The notes under the pieces were generated by a model. It was not told the origin of the DNA, searched no databases, and saw nothing but the letters and a program-made list of their open reading frames with translations. A stretch of 64,000 bases of DNA from Actinoplanes sp. NBRC 103695. Lineage in GTDB: Bacteria; Actinomycetota; Actinomycetes; Mycobacteriales; Micromonosporaceae. Location of the stretch: positions 1 through 64,000 of the forward strand of contig NZ_BSTL01000016.1 in NCBI RefSeq assembly GCF_030269485.1, given 5' to 3'. Below are positions 32,878-42,281 of this stretch, piece after piece; position 1 is the first letter of the stretch, and the number at the start of each line of letters is the position of its first letter. Both the position numbers and the translations under genes were made by a program.

Positions 32878-34065
32878 ATGACTGCCCCAGCCCTGCAGAT
32901 CGCGCGCGAATGCCCCTATGCCCCGCCCGCACAGCACGTCGAGATGCGCGAGAACGGCGGCGTCTCCCGCGTCCGCCTGCCCAGCGGCAAGGAGGCCTGG
33001 GCGGTCAGCCGTCTGGACCTCATCCGCGAGATGCTGTCGGACCCGCGGTTCAGCTCCGACCGGGACAACCCGAACTATCCGGCCCTGGCCACCGTGCCGC
33101 CCCCGCCGCCCTCGGGCGGTTCGCGCAAGCTGCTCATCCAGCTGGACCCGCCCGACCACGCGCCCGCTCGGCGCGCCGTGATCAGCGAGTTCACCATCCG
33201 GCGGATGGCCGCGCTGAAGCCCCGCATCCAGGAGATCGTCGACGAGCGGATCGACGCGATGCTGGCCGGCCCGCGTCCGGCCGATCTGGTGGAGGCCCTC
33301 TCCCTCGCGGTGCCGTCCCTGGTCATCTGCGAGCTGCTCGGCGTGCCGTACACCGACCATGAGTTCTTCCAGACCCGCACCGCGGCGATCCTGCATCGCG
33401 ACACGCCGCCGCAGGAGCGAGGCGCGACGTACGCGGCCCTGCGCGCCTACCTGACCGAGCTCGTGTGCGGCAAGGTCCGCGAGCCGGGCGATGACGTGCT
33501 GAGCCGGCAGCTCGCCGCCGGGGCAGATACCGAAGACGTGGTGGCGCTGGCGTTGCTGCTGCTGGTCGCGGGTCACGAGACCACGGCGAACATGATCTCG
33601 CTGGGCGTGCTGACGCTGCTCGAGCGGCCGGAGCGGCTCGCCTGGCTGATCGCTGATCCGGCGCGGATGCCCGAGGCCGTCGAGGAGTTGCTGCGCTATT
33701 TCACCATCGTCGAGTACGGCAACTCACGCGTCGCCACCGCCGATGTCGAGCTCGGCGGCGTGCTGATCCGGGCCGGCGACGGCGTGGTCTCGCTGAGCAA
33801 CACGGCCGATCACGACCCGGAGGTCTTTCCCGACGCGGACGAGCTGAAGCTGGACCGCGGCGCCCGCAACCACCTGGCCTTCGGCTTCGGCCCGCACCAG
33901 TGCCTCGGGCAGAACCTCGCCCGGGCGGAGCTGGACATCGTGTTCACCACCCTGTTCCGCCGGATGCCCACGTTGCGCCTGGCCGTTCCGGCCGGCCAGG
34001 TGCCGTTCAAGTCCGACGCCACCATCTACGGCATCCACCGGCTCCCCGTCACCTGGGACGAGTGA
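32878..34065 (+). CDS. Cytochrome P450
   Basis: 395 residues from the ATG at 32878 (TGGAGG six bases upstream); the longer frame from 32836 overlaps the permease. P450 features: I-helix LLVAGHETTANM (~residues 228-239), ExxR as E270-R273 in EELLRY, and heme loop FGFGPHQCLGQNLAR with Cys342 as iron ligand. The I-helix GHETT and size are those of bacterial class I (CYP105/107-like) enzymes. Its electron partners are encoded immediately downstream. Substrate unknown. Confidence 0.93.
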   Translation: MTAPALQIARECPYAPPAQHVEMRENGGVSRVRLPSGKEAWAVSRLDLIREMLSDPRFSSDRDNPNYPALATVPPPPPSGGSRKLLIQLDPPDHAPARRAVISEFTIRRMAALKPRIQEIVDERIDAMLAGPRPADLVEALSLAVPSLVICELLGVPYTDHEFFQTRTAAILHRDTPPQERGATYAALRAYLTELVCGKVREPGDDVLSRQLAAGADTEDVVALALLLLVAGHETTANMISLGVLTLLERPERLAWLIADPARMPEAVEELLRYFTIVEYGNSRVATADVELGGVLIRAGDGVVSLSNTADHDPEVFPDADELKLDRGARNHLAFGFGPHQCLGQNLARAELDIVFTTLFRRMPTLRLAVPAGQVPFKSDATIYGIHRLPVTWDE

Positions 34066-34105
34066 CGTGCCGCAGACCAGCAACGACCACCTGAGAGGTG
34101 AAGCG

Positions 34106-34303
34106 ATGAAGATTCTGCTCGACGAGGAGAAGTGCGTCGGCGCCGGACAGTGCGTGCTGGCCGCCGGCGACGTGTTCGACCAGCGCGACTCCGACGGCAT
34201 CGCGGTGCTGCTGGACGAGCACCCCGGCCAGGAGAGGTCGGGCGCGGTCGAAACGGCCGCGCAGCTGTGCCCGGCGCAGGCGATCCGGATCGAGAAGGGC
34301 TGA
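34106..34303 (+). CDS. [3Fe-4S]-type ferredoxin
   Basis: 65 residues from the ATG at 34106 (GAGAGG upstream). Cysteines in EEKCVGAGQC and AQLCPAQAI give the CxxxxxC...CP pattern of three-cysteine, P450-associated actinobacterial ferredoxins. Placed directly between the P450 and the ferredoxin reductase, it should carry electrons to the P450. Confidence 0.9.
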   Translation: MKILLDEEKCVGAGQCVLAAGDVFDQRDSDGIAVLLDEHPGQERSGAVETAAQLCPAQAIRIEKG

Positions 34304-34308
34304 GGCGC

Positions 34309-35460
34309 ATGCGAGACGTTGTTGTCGTCGGCGCCTCGGCGGCCGGTCTCGCGGCCGCCGAGACCCTGCGCCGCGAGGGCTTCGACGGGCGGCTCACCCT
34401 CATCGGGGACGAGCCCGGCCCACCGTACGATCGCCCGCCGCTGTCCAAGCAACTGCTGGCCGGCGACTGGGAACCCGAGCGTCTGCGCCTGCGATCCGAC
34501 GAGGCTCTGGCGGCGCTCGACGCCCGGCTGATCTACGGCGTCCGGGCGGTCGGCCTGGAACCGCGCCGACGGCAGATCCGCCTCAGCGACCGGGACCAGC
34601 CGCTCGGCTACGACGGGCTCGTCATCGCCACCGGCGTCATCGCGCGCCGGCTGCCCTTCGGCCACGAGCTCGCCGGGGTGCACGTTCTGCGGACTCTCAC
34701 CGACGCCCTCGCACTACGCGACGATCTGCGCGAGGCGCGGCGGGTCGTCGTCATCGGAGCCGGCCTGCTGGGAGCGGAGGCGGCCGCCGTCGCCCGTACG
34801 ATGGGCCGCGATGTGACGCTCGTCGACCCCGTCGCCCAGCCGATGCACCATCAGTTCGGACCGGAGATCGGCGCCGTCGTGGCTCGGTTGCACCTGGACC
34901 ACGGCGTCGGCCTCCGCATGCTGACCTCGGTGACGGGTCTCGCCGGCGCTGGAGGGCGCGTCACCGGCGTACACCTCGACGACGGAACCCTGGCGCCGGC
35001 CGATGTCGTCCTGGTGGCCATCGGCGCCCGGCCGGCCACCGCCTGGCTCGACGGCAGCGGCCTGGCCCTGACCGACGGGGTGGACTGCGACCAGACCTGC
35101 CGCGCCGGCGACTCCATCGTGGCCGCCGGCGACGTGGCCAGCTGGCTCGATCACGAGACCGGGCGCCGGATCCGCGTCGAACATCGCAGCAACGCCACCG
35201 AGCAGGGGATGACCGCGGCGCGCACCCTGCTCGGTTCGACCCTGCCGTTCCGTCCTATCCCGTACTTCTGGTCCGAGCAGTTCGGAGTGCGCATCCAGGC
35301 ATACGGAACGTGGACCGCCGACGCCCGGGTACGGATCGTCGACGGCGCGCCGGAGGCCGGCCGGTTCACCGCCGTCTACGAGTCCGGCGGCCGGGTCGTC
35401 GGCGTCCTCGGCTGGAACGCGGCTCGCGAAGTCCGGAACCTGAGGAAGCTTCTCGAATGA
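34309..35460 (+). CDS. FAD-dependent ferredoxin reductase
   Basis: 383 residues of the putidaredoxin reductase family. FAD-binding GASAAGLAAAETLRR at the N-terminus, PYDRPPLSK, a second dinucleotide motif VVIGAGLLGAEAAA for NAD(P)H, and VAAGDVASW before a C-terminal reductase domain. Five bases separate it from the ferredoxin gene. It completes a class I P450 electron chain encoded in one operon. Confidence 0.92.
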   Translation: MRDVVVVGASAAGLAAAETLRREGFDGRLTLIGDEPGPPYDRPPLSKQLLAGDWEPERLRLRSDEALAALDARLIYGVRAVGLEPRRRQIRLSDRDQPLGYDGLVIATGVIARRLPFGHELAGVHVLRTLTDALALRDDLREARRVVVIGAGLLGAEAAAVARTMGRDVTLVDPVAQPMHHQFGPEIGAVVARLHLDHGVGLRMLTSVTGLAGAGGRVTGVHLDDGTLAPADVVLVAIGARPATAWLDGSGLALTDGVDCDQTCRAGDSIVAAGDVASWLDHETGRRIRVEHRSNATEQGMTAARTLLGSTLPFRPIPYFWSEQFGVRIQAYGTWTADARVRIVDGAPEAGRFTAVYESGGRVVGVLGWNAAREVRNLRKLLE

Positions 35461-36848
35461 TGGTGGCGGACGATTCGTGCATCAAACGGATCGCATTGAA
35501 GGAAACGTGCGAATTCCTGGTCGATACGGAGAGTCAACGTACCGTTCGGCCGATGGACATCGACCGCAGATCGGCTCTGAGGGTGCACAACGTCCGCCTC
35601 ATCGACGGTGTCGAGGAAACCGCGGTGCCCGACGCGGTCCTGGAGGCGGACGACGACGGCCGGATCACCTACGCCGGCCCGGCCGGCCGGGCGCCGGCGG
35701 CGCCGCGCGGCATTGCGACCATCGACGGCCGGGGCGGCACACTGCTGCCCGGGTTCTTCGACTGCCACGTCCACCTCGGCATGCCATCGAACCAGTCGGT
35801 GGTGGAACAGGCGCTCATGACGAATGACGTGATGCGAGTCATTCAGACCGTGCGGAGACTGCGGCGGACCTTGGAGTCGGGCATCACGTCGGCACGTGAC
35901 CTGGGCGCCTTGCCGGCGGCCTACCGCGACGCCGTCACCGGCGGTGAGCTGGCCGGGCCGCGGCTGCAGGTGTCGGTCGGCATCATCAGCCACACGGGCG
36001 GGCATGCGGACAGCACGCTGCCCAGCGGGCTGCACCTCGACTTCGACTTCTGTGTGCTGGCCGACGACGTACGCGAGGTGCGGCTCGCAGCGCGCCGGAT
36101 GCTGCGCGACGGCGCCGACGTCATCAAGATCTGCACCACGGGCGGAATCAGCAGCGCGACGGACGACCCTGACGACGAGGACCTCCTCGAGGAGGAAGTG
36201 GCCGCCGCCGTGGACGAAGCACGCCGGCACGGCGGCCGCCCGGTCGCGGCGCACGCTCAAGGCCGGGCCGGCATTCTCACCGCGATCCGAGGCGGTGTCC
36301 GCTCGGTCGAACACGGCTTCGGCATCGACGACCAGGGTTGCGATCTGCTGGGAGAACGGGAGGCGTTCCTCGTACCCACCTTGCAGACCGTCTTCCGGCC
36401 GCTGGAGCGGAGCAAGACCTCGCCCTGGCGGTACGAGAAGAAGCGGCGCTGGAACGAGATCACCAAACAGAACATCGCCATCGCCATCGAACGAAAGGTG
36501 AACATCGCAGCCGGAACCGATGCCGGGATCACCCCGCACGGGAACAACCTCGCCGAGCTGGCGCATCTCGTCGAGCTCGGTATGACGCCGATGGACGCCA
36601 TCCGCGCCGCGACGGTGAACAGCGCCCGGATGCTCGAGGTCGACGACCGGCTCGGATCGCTGCGCCCCGGCATGCTCGCCGATCTGGTGATCTGCGCGGG
36701 CGACCCGCTACAGGACATCAACCTGTTGTCCGTGCCCGAAAACATCGTCGTCGTCGCCCAGCAGGGAGTCGTACGCAAGAACGCTCTGTCCCTCGGCCCG
36801 TCCGTGAAGACGCTCGAGGATCAACCCCTTCTGGAAAGGACATCATGA
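35457..36848 (+). CDS. Metal-dependent amidohydrolase
   Basis: 463 residues from the ATG at 35457 (GAGGAAG upstream, overlapping the reductase stop); ATG 35553 is an alternative closer to the usual family start. Amidohydrolase motifs: DCHVHLG (two His), VIKICTTGG (bridging Lys), AHAQG and SVEHGFG (His), AAGTDAGITPHG (Asp). It resembles the imidazolonepropionase/Xaa-Pro-dipeptidase group that cleaves amide bonds of diverse small molecules. Stop overlaps the next gene. Confidence 0.88.
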   Translation: MMVADDSCIKRIALKETCEFLVDTESQRTVRPMDIDRRSALRVHNVRLIDGVEETAVPDAVLEADDDGRITYAGPAGRAPAAPRGIATIDGRGGTLLPGFFDCHVHLGMPSNQSVVEQALMTNDVMRVIQTVRRLRRTLESGITSARDLGALPAAYRDAVTGGELAGPRLQVSVGIISHTGGHADSTLPSGLHLDFDFCVLADDVREVRLAARRMLRDGADVIKICTTGGISSATDDPDDEDLLEEEVAAAVDEARRHGGRPVAAHAQGRAGILTAIRGGVRSVEHGFGIDDQGCDLLGEREAFLVPTLQTVFRPLERSKTSPWRYEKKRRWNEITKQNIAIAIERKVNIAAGTDAGITPHGNNLAELAHLVELGMTPMDAIRAATVNSARMLEVDDRLGSLRPGMLADLVICAGDPLQDINLLSVPENIVVVAQQGVVRKNALSLGPSVKTLEDQPLLERTS

Positions 36849-38419
36849 CCGACCAACCCAGCATCGACGTCATCGTCATCGGGGCCGGGCCCACCGGGCT
36901 CACACTGGCGTGTGACCTGTCCCGCCGCGGCTTCGCGGTTCGCATCGTCGAGCAGGATCCGATGCCGAACCCGGCCACCCGGGCCAAGACGATCCAGCCC
37001 CGCTCACTCGAGGTACTCGACGATCTCGGCGCGGTGGACCACGTCCTGCGACACGGCGTCGCCAAACTGCCGATGCGGTTCCACGAGCCGTCCGGCGCGG
37101 TCGTCGACAAGCCGCCGATCGCGATCTCGGCAGACGATTCCGTCCACACGCCGTACCCGGATCCGTTGCAGATCGGGCAGTTCCACGTCGAGCACGCGCT
37201 GCGACAGCGGCTCGAAGAACTCGGTGGAGCGGTCGAGTTCGGCACCGAGGTGATCGGTATCGAGCAGGACGACCACGGGGTCACCGTGGCCCTGCGTACC
37301 ACCGGCGGCGAGCAGGCCGCACGGGCCCGCTACGTCGTGGGCGCCGACGGCGGCAAGAGCAGAACCCGCAAGTACGCCGGACTGTCCCTGGCGGGCAAGA
37401 CCTACGACGAGCAGCGCTGGTACATCGGCGATGTCACCGTGGGATCGGACCTCGACCGGGGCCACATGCACCTCTGGCCATCCGACCAGGGCATGCTCGG
37501 CCTCACTCCGCTCGGCGACGAGCTGTGGCAGTTCCAGAGCCCCATTCTGCCCGGTGAAGCTCCCGGCGTGCCGTCGCTGGAGTTCTACCAGCGGCTGTTC
37601 GACGAACGTACCGGCACGGGCAACGTCGTCCTGACCGGCGCCAGCTGGTTGTCGGTGTACATCGTCAACGTTCGCATGGTGGATACGTTCCGCAACGGCC
37701 GCGTCCTGCTCGCAGGCGACGCCGCCCATGTCCACTCCGCCGCCGGCGGCCAAGGCATGAACACCGGAATCCAGGACGCCTACAACCTCGGCTTCAAACT
37801 GGACAGCATTCTCAACGGCGCGCTGTCGACGCTGCTGGACACCTACAGCGAAGAGCGAATCCCGGTCGCCCGCCGAGTGCTCGCGATGAGCACGGACAAG
37901 ATGGCGAAGGCCGTGGCCGCGGCGGGTGGCGGCGAGAAGGAACTCGGTTCCGCGCTGGCCGGCATCGGAGACGGGAAGATGAACACCGGTCTCGGTATCC
38001 ACTACCGCGACAGCCGGATGACCTACCCCGGCGGCAGCGAGGCCACGTCCGGGCCTCAGCCCGGCGACCGGGCGCCGAACGTGACGGGCCTGGAGGGCGA
38101 ACAGTTCCGCGGCGGCCTGTTCGACCTCCTGCGCGGCATCCACTACTCGTTGTTCGTCTGGGACCACACCGCGCCGGTCATCTTCGACAACGCCAAACCG
38201 ACCCACATGCACGTACACCGAATCGGGCCCGGCGGCGGCAGCCCGATCGTCGATGTCAGAGGAGAATTCCGGCGGGTCTACCAGCCCTACGCCGGCGAGC
38301 TCATCCTGGTACGGCCCGACGGCTACCTCCTCGCCCGCATTCCCGCGGGCCAGGAGATGGACCTCATCAACCATCTTGCCCCGTTCCGCTCGATCGGCAA
38401 CACCGTCCGGCCCTACTAG
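36845..38419 (+). CDS. FAD-dependent aromatic monooxygenase
   Basis: 524 residues of the PheA/TfdB/rifampicin-monooxygenase group. FAD motif VIVIGAGPTGLTLACDLSRR, DG motif VVGADGGKSRTR, and VLLAGDAAHVHSAAGGQGMN, followed by a C-terminal thioredoxin-like domain (~residues 400-524). It overlaps the amidohydrolase stop by four bases and ends the operon. Such enzymes hydroxylate aromatic rings of phenols, polyketides or antibiotics. Confidence 0.9.
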   Translation: MTDQPSIDVIVIGAGPTGLTLACDLSRRGFAVRIVEQDPMPNPATRAKTIQPRSLEVLDDLGAVDHVLRHGVAKLPMRFHEPSGAVVDKPPIAISADDSVHTPYPDPLQIGQFHVEHALRQRLEELGGAVEFGTEVIGIEQDDHGVTVALRTTGGEQAARARYVVGADGGKSRTRKYAGLSLAGKTYDEQRWYIGDVTVGSDLDRGHMHLWPSDQGMLGLTPLGDELWQFQSPILPGEAPGVPSLEFYQRLFDERTGTGNVVLTGASWLSVYIVNVRMVDTFRNGRVLLAGDAAHVHSAAGGQGMNTGIQDAYNLGFKLDSILNGALSTLLDTYSEERIPVARRVLAMSTDKMAKAVAAAGGGEKELGSALAGIGDGKMNTGLGIHYRDSRMTYPGGSEATSGPQPGDRAPNVTGLEGEQFRGGLFDLLRGIHYSLFVWDHTAPVIFDNAKPTHMHVHRIGPGGGSPIVDVRGEFRRVYQPYAGELILVRPDGYLLARIPAGQEMDLINHLAPFRSIGNTVRPY

Positions 38420-38802
38420 GCCCACACCGGCGCGGCCGAGCAGTTGGTCCAGGCCGTCGATCACCTTGTCGGCTGCATAACGCGGCACCAGCGCAGGCCT
38501 CCGCGTTTCAGCTGCGGCGGCGAGTTCGCCGGGACGGAAACGAGGGTCAGTGCAGTCCGCGGGCGGCCGGCACCACGATGTGAGCCACGCGGCACCGAAC
38601 CGGATCCAGCCTGCCGGCTTGCGGGTGATGCCGTGCCGCTCGGCGGACGCGGCCGCTGACTCCCGGACGCGGGAGCCGGCGACGCGCACGATCGGGGGCC
38701 TTGGCGGACCGGCAGAATGGGATGGCCCAGCCACTGCCTGGCATGATCCGCTACTGGCCGTCGACAATGACGAGCCGTGCGCTCACCGACGAGGGACTCA
38801 CC
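38420..38802. other. Intergenic stretch, possible minus-strand relic
   Basis: No supported gene. On the minus strand an open stretch has protein-like composition (residues such as GWIRFGAAWLTSW and AAAETRRPALVPRY) but no recognisable domain, and it runs into the shadow of the monooxygenase gene. It may be a decayed gene end. Confidence 0.3.
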
Positions 38803-39486
38803 ATGACCGACCTCACGGCTCTGCTGGAGTCGAACCCGTACCCAGGGCGAGGGGTGTTGGTCGCTCGGACGCATTCCGGCGCCGTCTGGGGAAGCTACTT
38901 CCTCACCGGACGCAGCGCCGCCTCGAAGGATCGTGCTCTCCGGCTGGCCAGCGACGAGCTCCTGGTCGGCCCGAGCACGCCTACCGGGCACGACCCACTA
39001 CGGCACTACACGGCCGCCGCAGCCACTGACGACTGGCTGGTCTTCGGGAACGGCGAACAGGTATCTCAGGTGACCGGCAAGCTCCTCGGCGGTGCGTCCG
39101 CCGTCGATTCACTGAGCGGGCTTGAATATGAGCCGGACCCTCCGATTCGCACCTCCCGCATCACCATCCTGCTGGCCCGGGACGGTGGGCGGACTGCGGT
39201 GCTCGGCGCCGCACGCCCCAGCCGCGCTGCCCGGCAGACGACCAATGTGATGACGCTTACCGTGTCCTTTCTTGAACCGGGTGAGGCTGTGCTGATGACG
39301 ACCTACCAGTCGGACGGCAAGACAGTCTCGGTAGGCGAGCCGTTCGAAGAGGTCACTGTCAAGGCGATTGACGGGGAACAACTGGCCGATGAGGTTTGGT
39401 CTGCGCTGAGCCCGGAATTCCGGGTTGCCGCCGTCGTCCTGGACCCGCTGAAAGGCCCGGCAACCGCTTTGCTGCGCTCGGCCTGA
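38803..39486 (+). CDS. IMP cyclohydrolase-like protein
   Basis: 227 residues from the ATG at 38803 (GAGGG upstream). SNPYPGRGVLVARTHSGAVW followed by YFLTGRSAASKDRALR is the signature start of the PurO/IMP cyclohydrolase-like (Ntn-fold) family. LGAARPSRAARQTTNVMTLT lies in the C-terminal half. Archaeal PurO closes the IMP ring, but actinobacteria use PurH, so the role here may be different. It is a single gene. Confidence 0.75.
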   Translation: MTDLTALLESNPYPGRGVLVARTHSGAVWGSYFLTGRSAASKDRALRLASDELLVGPSTPTGHDPLRHYTAAAATDDWLVFGNGEQVSQVTGKLLGGASAVDSLSGLEYEPDPPIRTSRITILLARDGGRTAVLGAARPSRAARQTTNVMTLTVSFLEPGEAVLMTTYQSDGKTVSVGEPFEEVTVKAIDGEQLADEVWSALSPEFRVAAVVLDPLKGPATALLRSA

Positions 39487-39701
39487 CGCCAGCAGGAGCC
39501 GGCGCGGTGGAGTACCGTCCGTGTTAACAGTCCGCGGGCAGTTATGCACGCAGACCGGGCTGCAGCGGCTCCCGAGAGTTGCGGACTCGCCGAGCAGCCT
39601 GCCCCGCTGTCGGCCGCGGTGGCTCGCTCGGTGAGCGCGAGAACAGCCGACCGACGCGGGGGTTACGGTGGATCATCAGTAATCCGATGATAAGGCTGCA
39701 G

Positions 39702-40061
39702 ATGATTAATGTTCAGGAGTTCGCGCGGCGGCTGAGCACGCTGGGAGCTGATGCGTTCACCAGCGACGACGTCGTGGACCTGGCGACCGCCGCCGACGTG
39801 CGCATCAGCGCCGAACTGGAGATCGACGCCACCTTGGCGCAGCGCTTGCTCGACCAGATCTCGCCCACGCCGTCGATCACCGGAACGCAGATCGCCGCGT
39901 CGCAATGGCCGCCGCCCCAGTCCTCTCGTCCCGCGGCGCCTTCGGTGTCGTTCTCCAGCCCCGGTGCCGTCGACGGCCCGGCTGATCAGCCGGGCCGATC
40001 CCGCGGTTCTGGGCCCGCGCGCAGCGGTCGGCGACCCGGCTCTCGACGAACTGGCAGGTGA
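39702..40061 (+). CDS. Hypothetical protein with disordered C-terminus
   Basis: 119 residues from the ATG at 39702 (AAGG six bases upstream). Residues 1-55 (MINVQEFARRLSTLGADAFT, then DDVVDLATAADVRISAELEI) look like a small helical domain. After ~65 the sequence becomes Ser/Pro/Arg-rich and may be readthrough into decayed DNA. No family recognised. Confidence 0.4.
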   Translation: MINVQEFARRLSTLGADAFTSDDVVDLATAADVRISAELEIDATLAQRLLDQISPTPSITGTQIAASQWPPPQSSRPAAPSVSFSSPGAVDGPADQPGRSRGSGPARSGRRPGSRRTGR

Positions 40062-40097
40062 AACTGCTTCCGGTCTCGCCTGACGATGAAATCGGTC

Positions 40098-40461
40098 CTA
40101 TCGGCGGTGCGCCGCTCTGTCGCCGCTGAGAATGACCTCCAGCGCCCGGCTGCGGCAGATGCGTTCGCGCAGGTACTGCGTTCCGCCGCCGCCGGGGATG
40201 ATTCCCATCAGCGCCTCGATCTGGCCGATGCGGGCGGTCTCCGACTGCCTGGAACGCGTTCAGGCCCACCGGCGCGGAAGCGACGAGTTCCTCGAATGTC
40301 TCCTTCTCGTCGAGGATGCGCATGTCGACGTGGGCGAGAAAGAATTCGGGGTCGCCACTCTCGAACAGGATGACCTTGATCGCCGGGTCGGCCCGCACTT
40401 CGGTGAGCAGGTCCCGCAACTCGCGCATCATCGTGGCACTCAGCACGTTGACGGGTGACAC
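40098..40461 (-). pseudogene. Enoyl-CoA hydratase/isomerase relic
   Basis: From 40461 the minus strand reads PVNVLSATMMRELRDLLTEV and continues IKVILFESGDPEFFLAHVD in crotonase style to FQAVGDR. It then jumps frame to RIGQIEALMGIIPGGGGTQY and RSRALEVILSGD and stops at 40098. The segment with the oxyanion-hole GGG loop is missing, the N-terminus lacks its first ~20 residues, and the C-terminal third is gone. Confidence 0.75.
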
Positions 40462-40775
40462 AGCGGGTGCTCACCCAGACGCTGCGCCGGCTGGAGCGAA
40501 ACGGAATGGTCCAGCGCACGGTGCTGCCGACATCCCCGGTCGGGGTCGAATACTCACTGACACCGCTGGGACGTTCGCTACGCGATCCCTTCCTGCATCT
40601 CCACGGCTGGACCGTCGACCACAGCGACGAGATCACCAAGTACCAGCAGGAGTACGACGAAAGGTGGCCACGCAACGCATCAGCGACCGGCCGCGCTGAA
40701 TCCGTCCCGGAACGCCGAGCAGCGCCATTTCGCGCTTTCCCCGGGCCGAGAGGCTGTTTGATGATGGGGTGCTGA
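40455..40775 (+). pseudogene. HxlR-family regulator, 5'-truncated
   Basis: The frame starts within the winged helix: TQRVLTQTLRRLERNGMVQR, then VGVEYSLTPLGRSLRDP, as in HxlR/MarR-like regulators. The first ~40 residues (CPxxxxLDxIGGKWxxxIL and the first helices) are absent, cut at the point where the enoyl-CoA hydratase relic is also cut on the other strand. Confidence 0.7.
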
Positions 40776-42184
40776 CGCAGTGGCGATGCTTCTTCGCGGT
40801 GATGGCTCTGGGCGGCCTGGCCTCCTCGATCCTGCAACCGCCGATCGGCTTCTGGCTGCCGGTCGTCCAGACCGGTCTGGCCTGGACCGCGTCCGCCACG
40901 ATCCTCATCGAGCTGCGCGTCGCCGGAGCCACCCGCGACGTCCGGCTGCCCTGGTCGATCCTCGCGGCCGCGGTCGCCGTCCCCGGTTCGAGCTTCCTGG
41001 TCGCCGGCCTGGCCACCGATCCGGGTCTGGTGCCGGCTCTGCTCCAGCTGGCCGGCCCCCTGATCGCGGCGGTGGGCCTGATCCTGATGGTGCGGACATC
41101 GTCACGGCGAGCGGACTGGGCCGCGGTCGTCGACGCTCTCATCGTCACCGCCGGGATCGGCCTGGTTTTCTGGCTCCTCCAGATCGAACCGGCGCTCGAC
41201 GAGCCCGGCGCGACCCGGCCCGAGCAGTTCTTCCCGCTGGCTTTCGCCGTGGTGGACCTGATGCTGTTCGCCTCGACGGTCCTGCTGCTGCGAACGACCG
41301 GGCCGAAGGCCGGCCTGGGCACACGCATCATGACCGCTGCCTTCGGGTTGTTCCTGCTGGCCGACTGGGTCCCCACCGTCGCCGAGTTCCTGCCCGTCAT
41401 CGACGACGCATGGGTCGCCCGCCTGGCGGCGGCCCTGCCCCTGGCCGGTATCTCGCTGCTCGGCTGGGCCGCGCGATACCCGAGGGAGGCGGCCGGGCCC
41501 GTCGCGGACGCCGACGGTGTCAGCGTGCCGCAGTTCGGCGGCCTCGGCGTCGCCGTGCTCATCGCTCCGGTGACCCTGTTCGTACAGGCCACCAATCCGC
41601 CGGTCAGCGACGGCAAGGCCATCGCCGTCAGCTCGGCCATCATCTGGTCTCTCGTACTGGTCCGGGTCATGCAACTCCTGCAGAGGTCGCAACGCGCCAC
41701 CCGGCAGGTGCGCGAGCTGTCCCTGCGCGATCCGCTGACCGGCGTGGCCAACCGCCGGGCCTGGACCGAGCGTCTGAACGCCGCACTCGAGAGCGCTCGC
41801 CGCACCGGCAAGCCGCTCACGGTCGGCATCCTCGATCTCGACCACTTCAAGCTCTACAACGACCTGCACGGCCATCCCGCCGGGGATCTGTTGCTCAAGG
41901 AGGCCAGTGCAGCCTGGTCGGAGCAGCTACGGGAGACCGACACCTTGGCGCGCTACGGCGGTGAGGAGTTCACCGTCCTGCTGCCCGGCGTCAGTCCCGG
42001 CGAAGCCGCACAGATCCTGGACCGTCTGCGCCAGGTGACTCCGGACCGTGCCACCTTCTCCGCCGGCCTGGCCGCCTGGACCGGGTCGGAGACCGCCGAC
42101 GAGCTGGTCAGCCGGGCCGACGCCGCCCTCTACCGGGCGAAACAATCCGGCCGGAACCGGGTCTGCGGCGCATCCCCCGCGTGA
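40769..42184 (+). CDS. Membrane diguanylate cyclase (GGDEF)
   Basis: 471 residues from the GTG at 40769. Residues ~1-300 contain about eight transmembrane helices with no known sensor fold. The GGDEF domain (~315-470) has RDPLTGVANRRAW, ILDLDHFKLYND and an active-site GGEEF (~397-401). An RETD motif five residues before it is a c-di-GMP inhibitory I-site. It should make cyclic di-GMP at the membrane with product feedback. No EAL domain. Confidence 0.88.
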   Translation: MLTQWRCFFAVMALGGLASSILQPPIGFWLPVVQTGLAWTASATILIELRVAGATRDVRLPWSILAAAVAVPGSSFLVAGLATDPGLVPALLQLAGPLIAAVGLILMVRTSSRRADWAAVVDALIVTAGIGLVFWLLQIEPALDEPGATRPEQFFPLAFAVVDLMLFASTVLLLRTTGPKAGLGTRIMTAAFGLFLLADWVPTVAEFLPVIDDAWVARLAAALPLAGISLLGWAARYPREAAGPVADADGVSVPQFGGLGVAVLIAPVTLFVQATNPPVSDGKAIAVSSAIIWSLVLVRVMQLLQRSQRATRQVRELSLRDPLTGVANRRAWTERLNAALESARRTGKPLTVGILDLDHFKLYNDLHGHPAGDLLLKEASAAWSEQLRETDTLARYGGEEFTVLLPGVSPGEAAQILDRLRQVTPDRATFSAGLAAWTGSETADELVSRADAALYRAKQSGRNRVCGASPA

Positions 42185-42281
42185 TCAAACGGCCGAATCC
42201 GGCCTGGTCATGGCCGGACGTCGGCCGGACTCGCCGACGGTGTCCTGCGTAACCGGGTGACCGGCGGGGTATCCGATCGCC

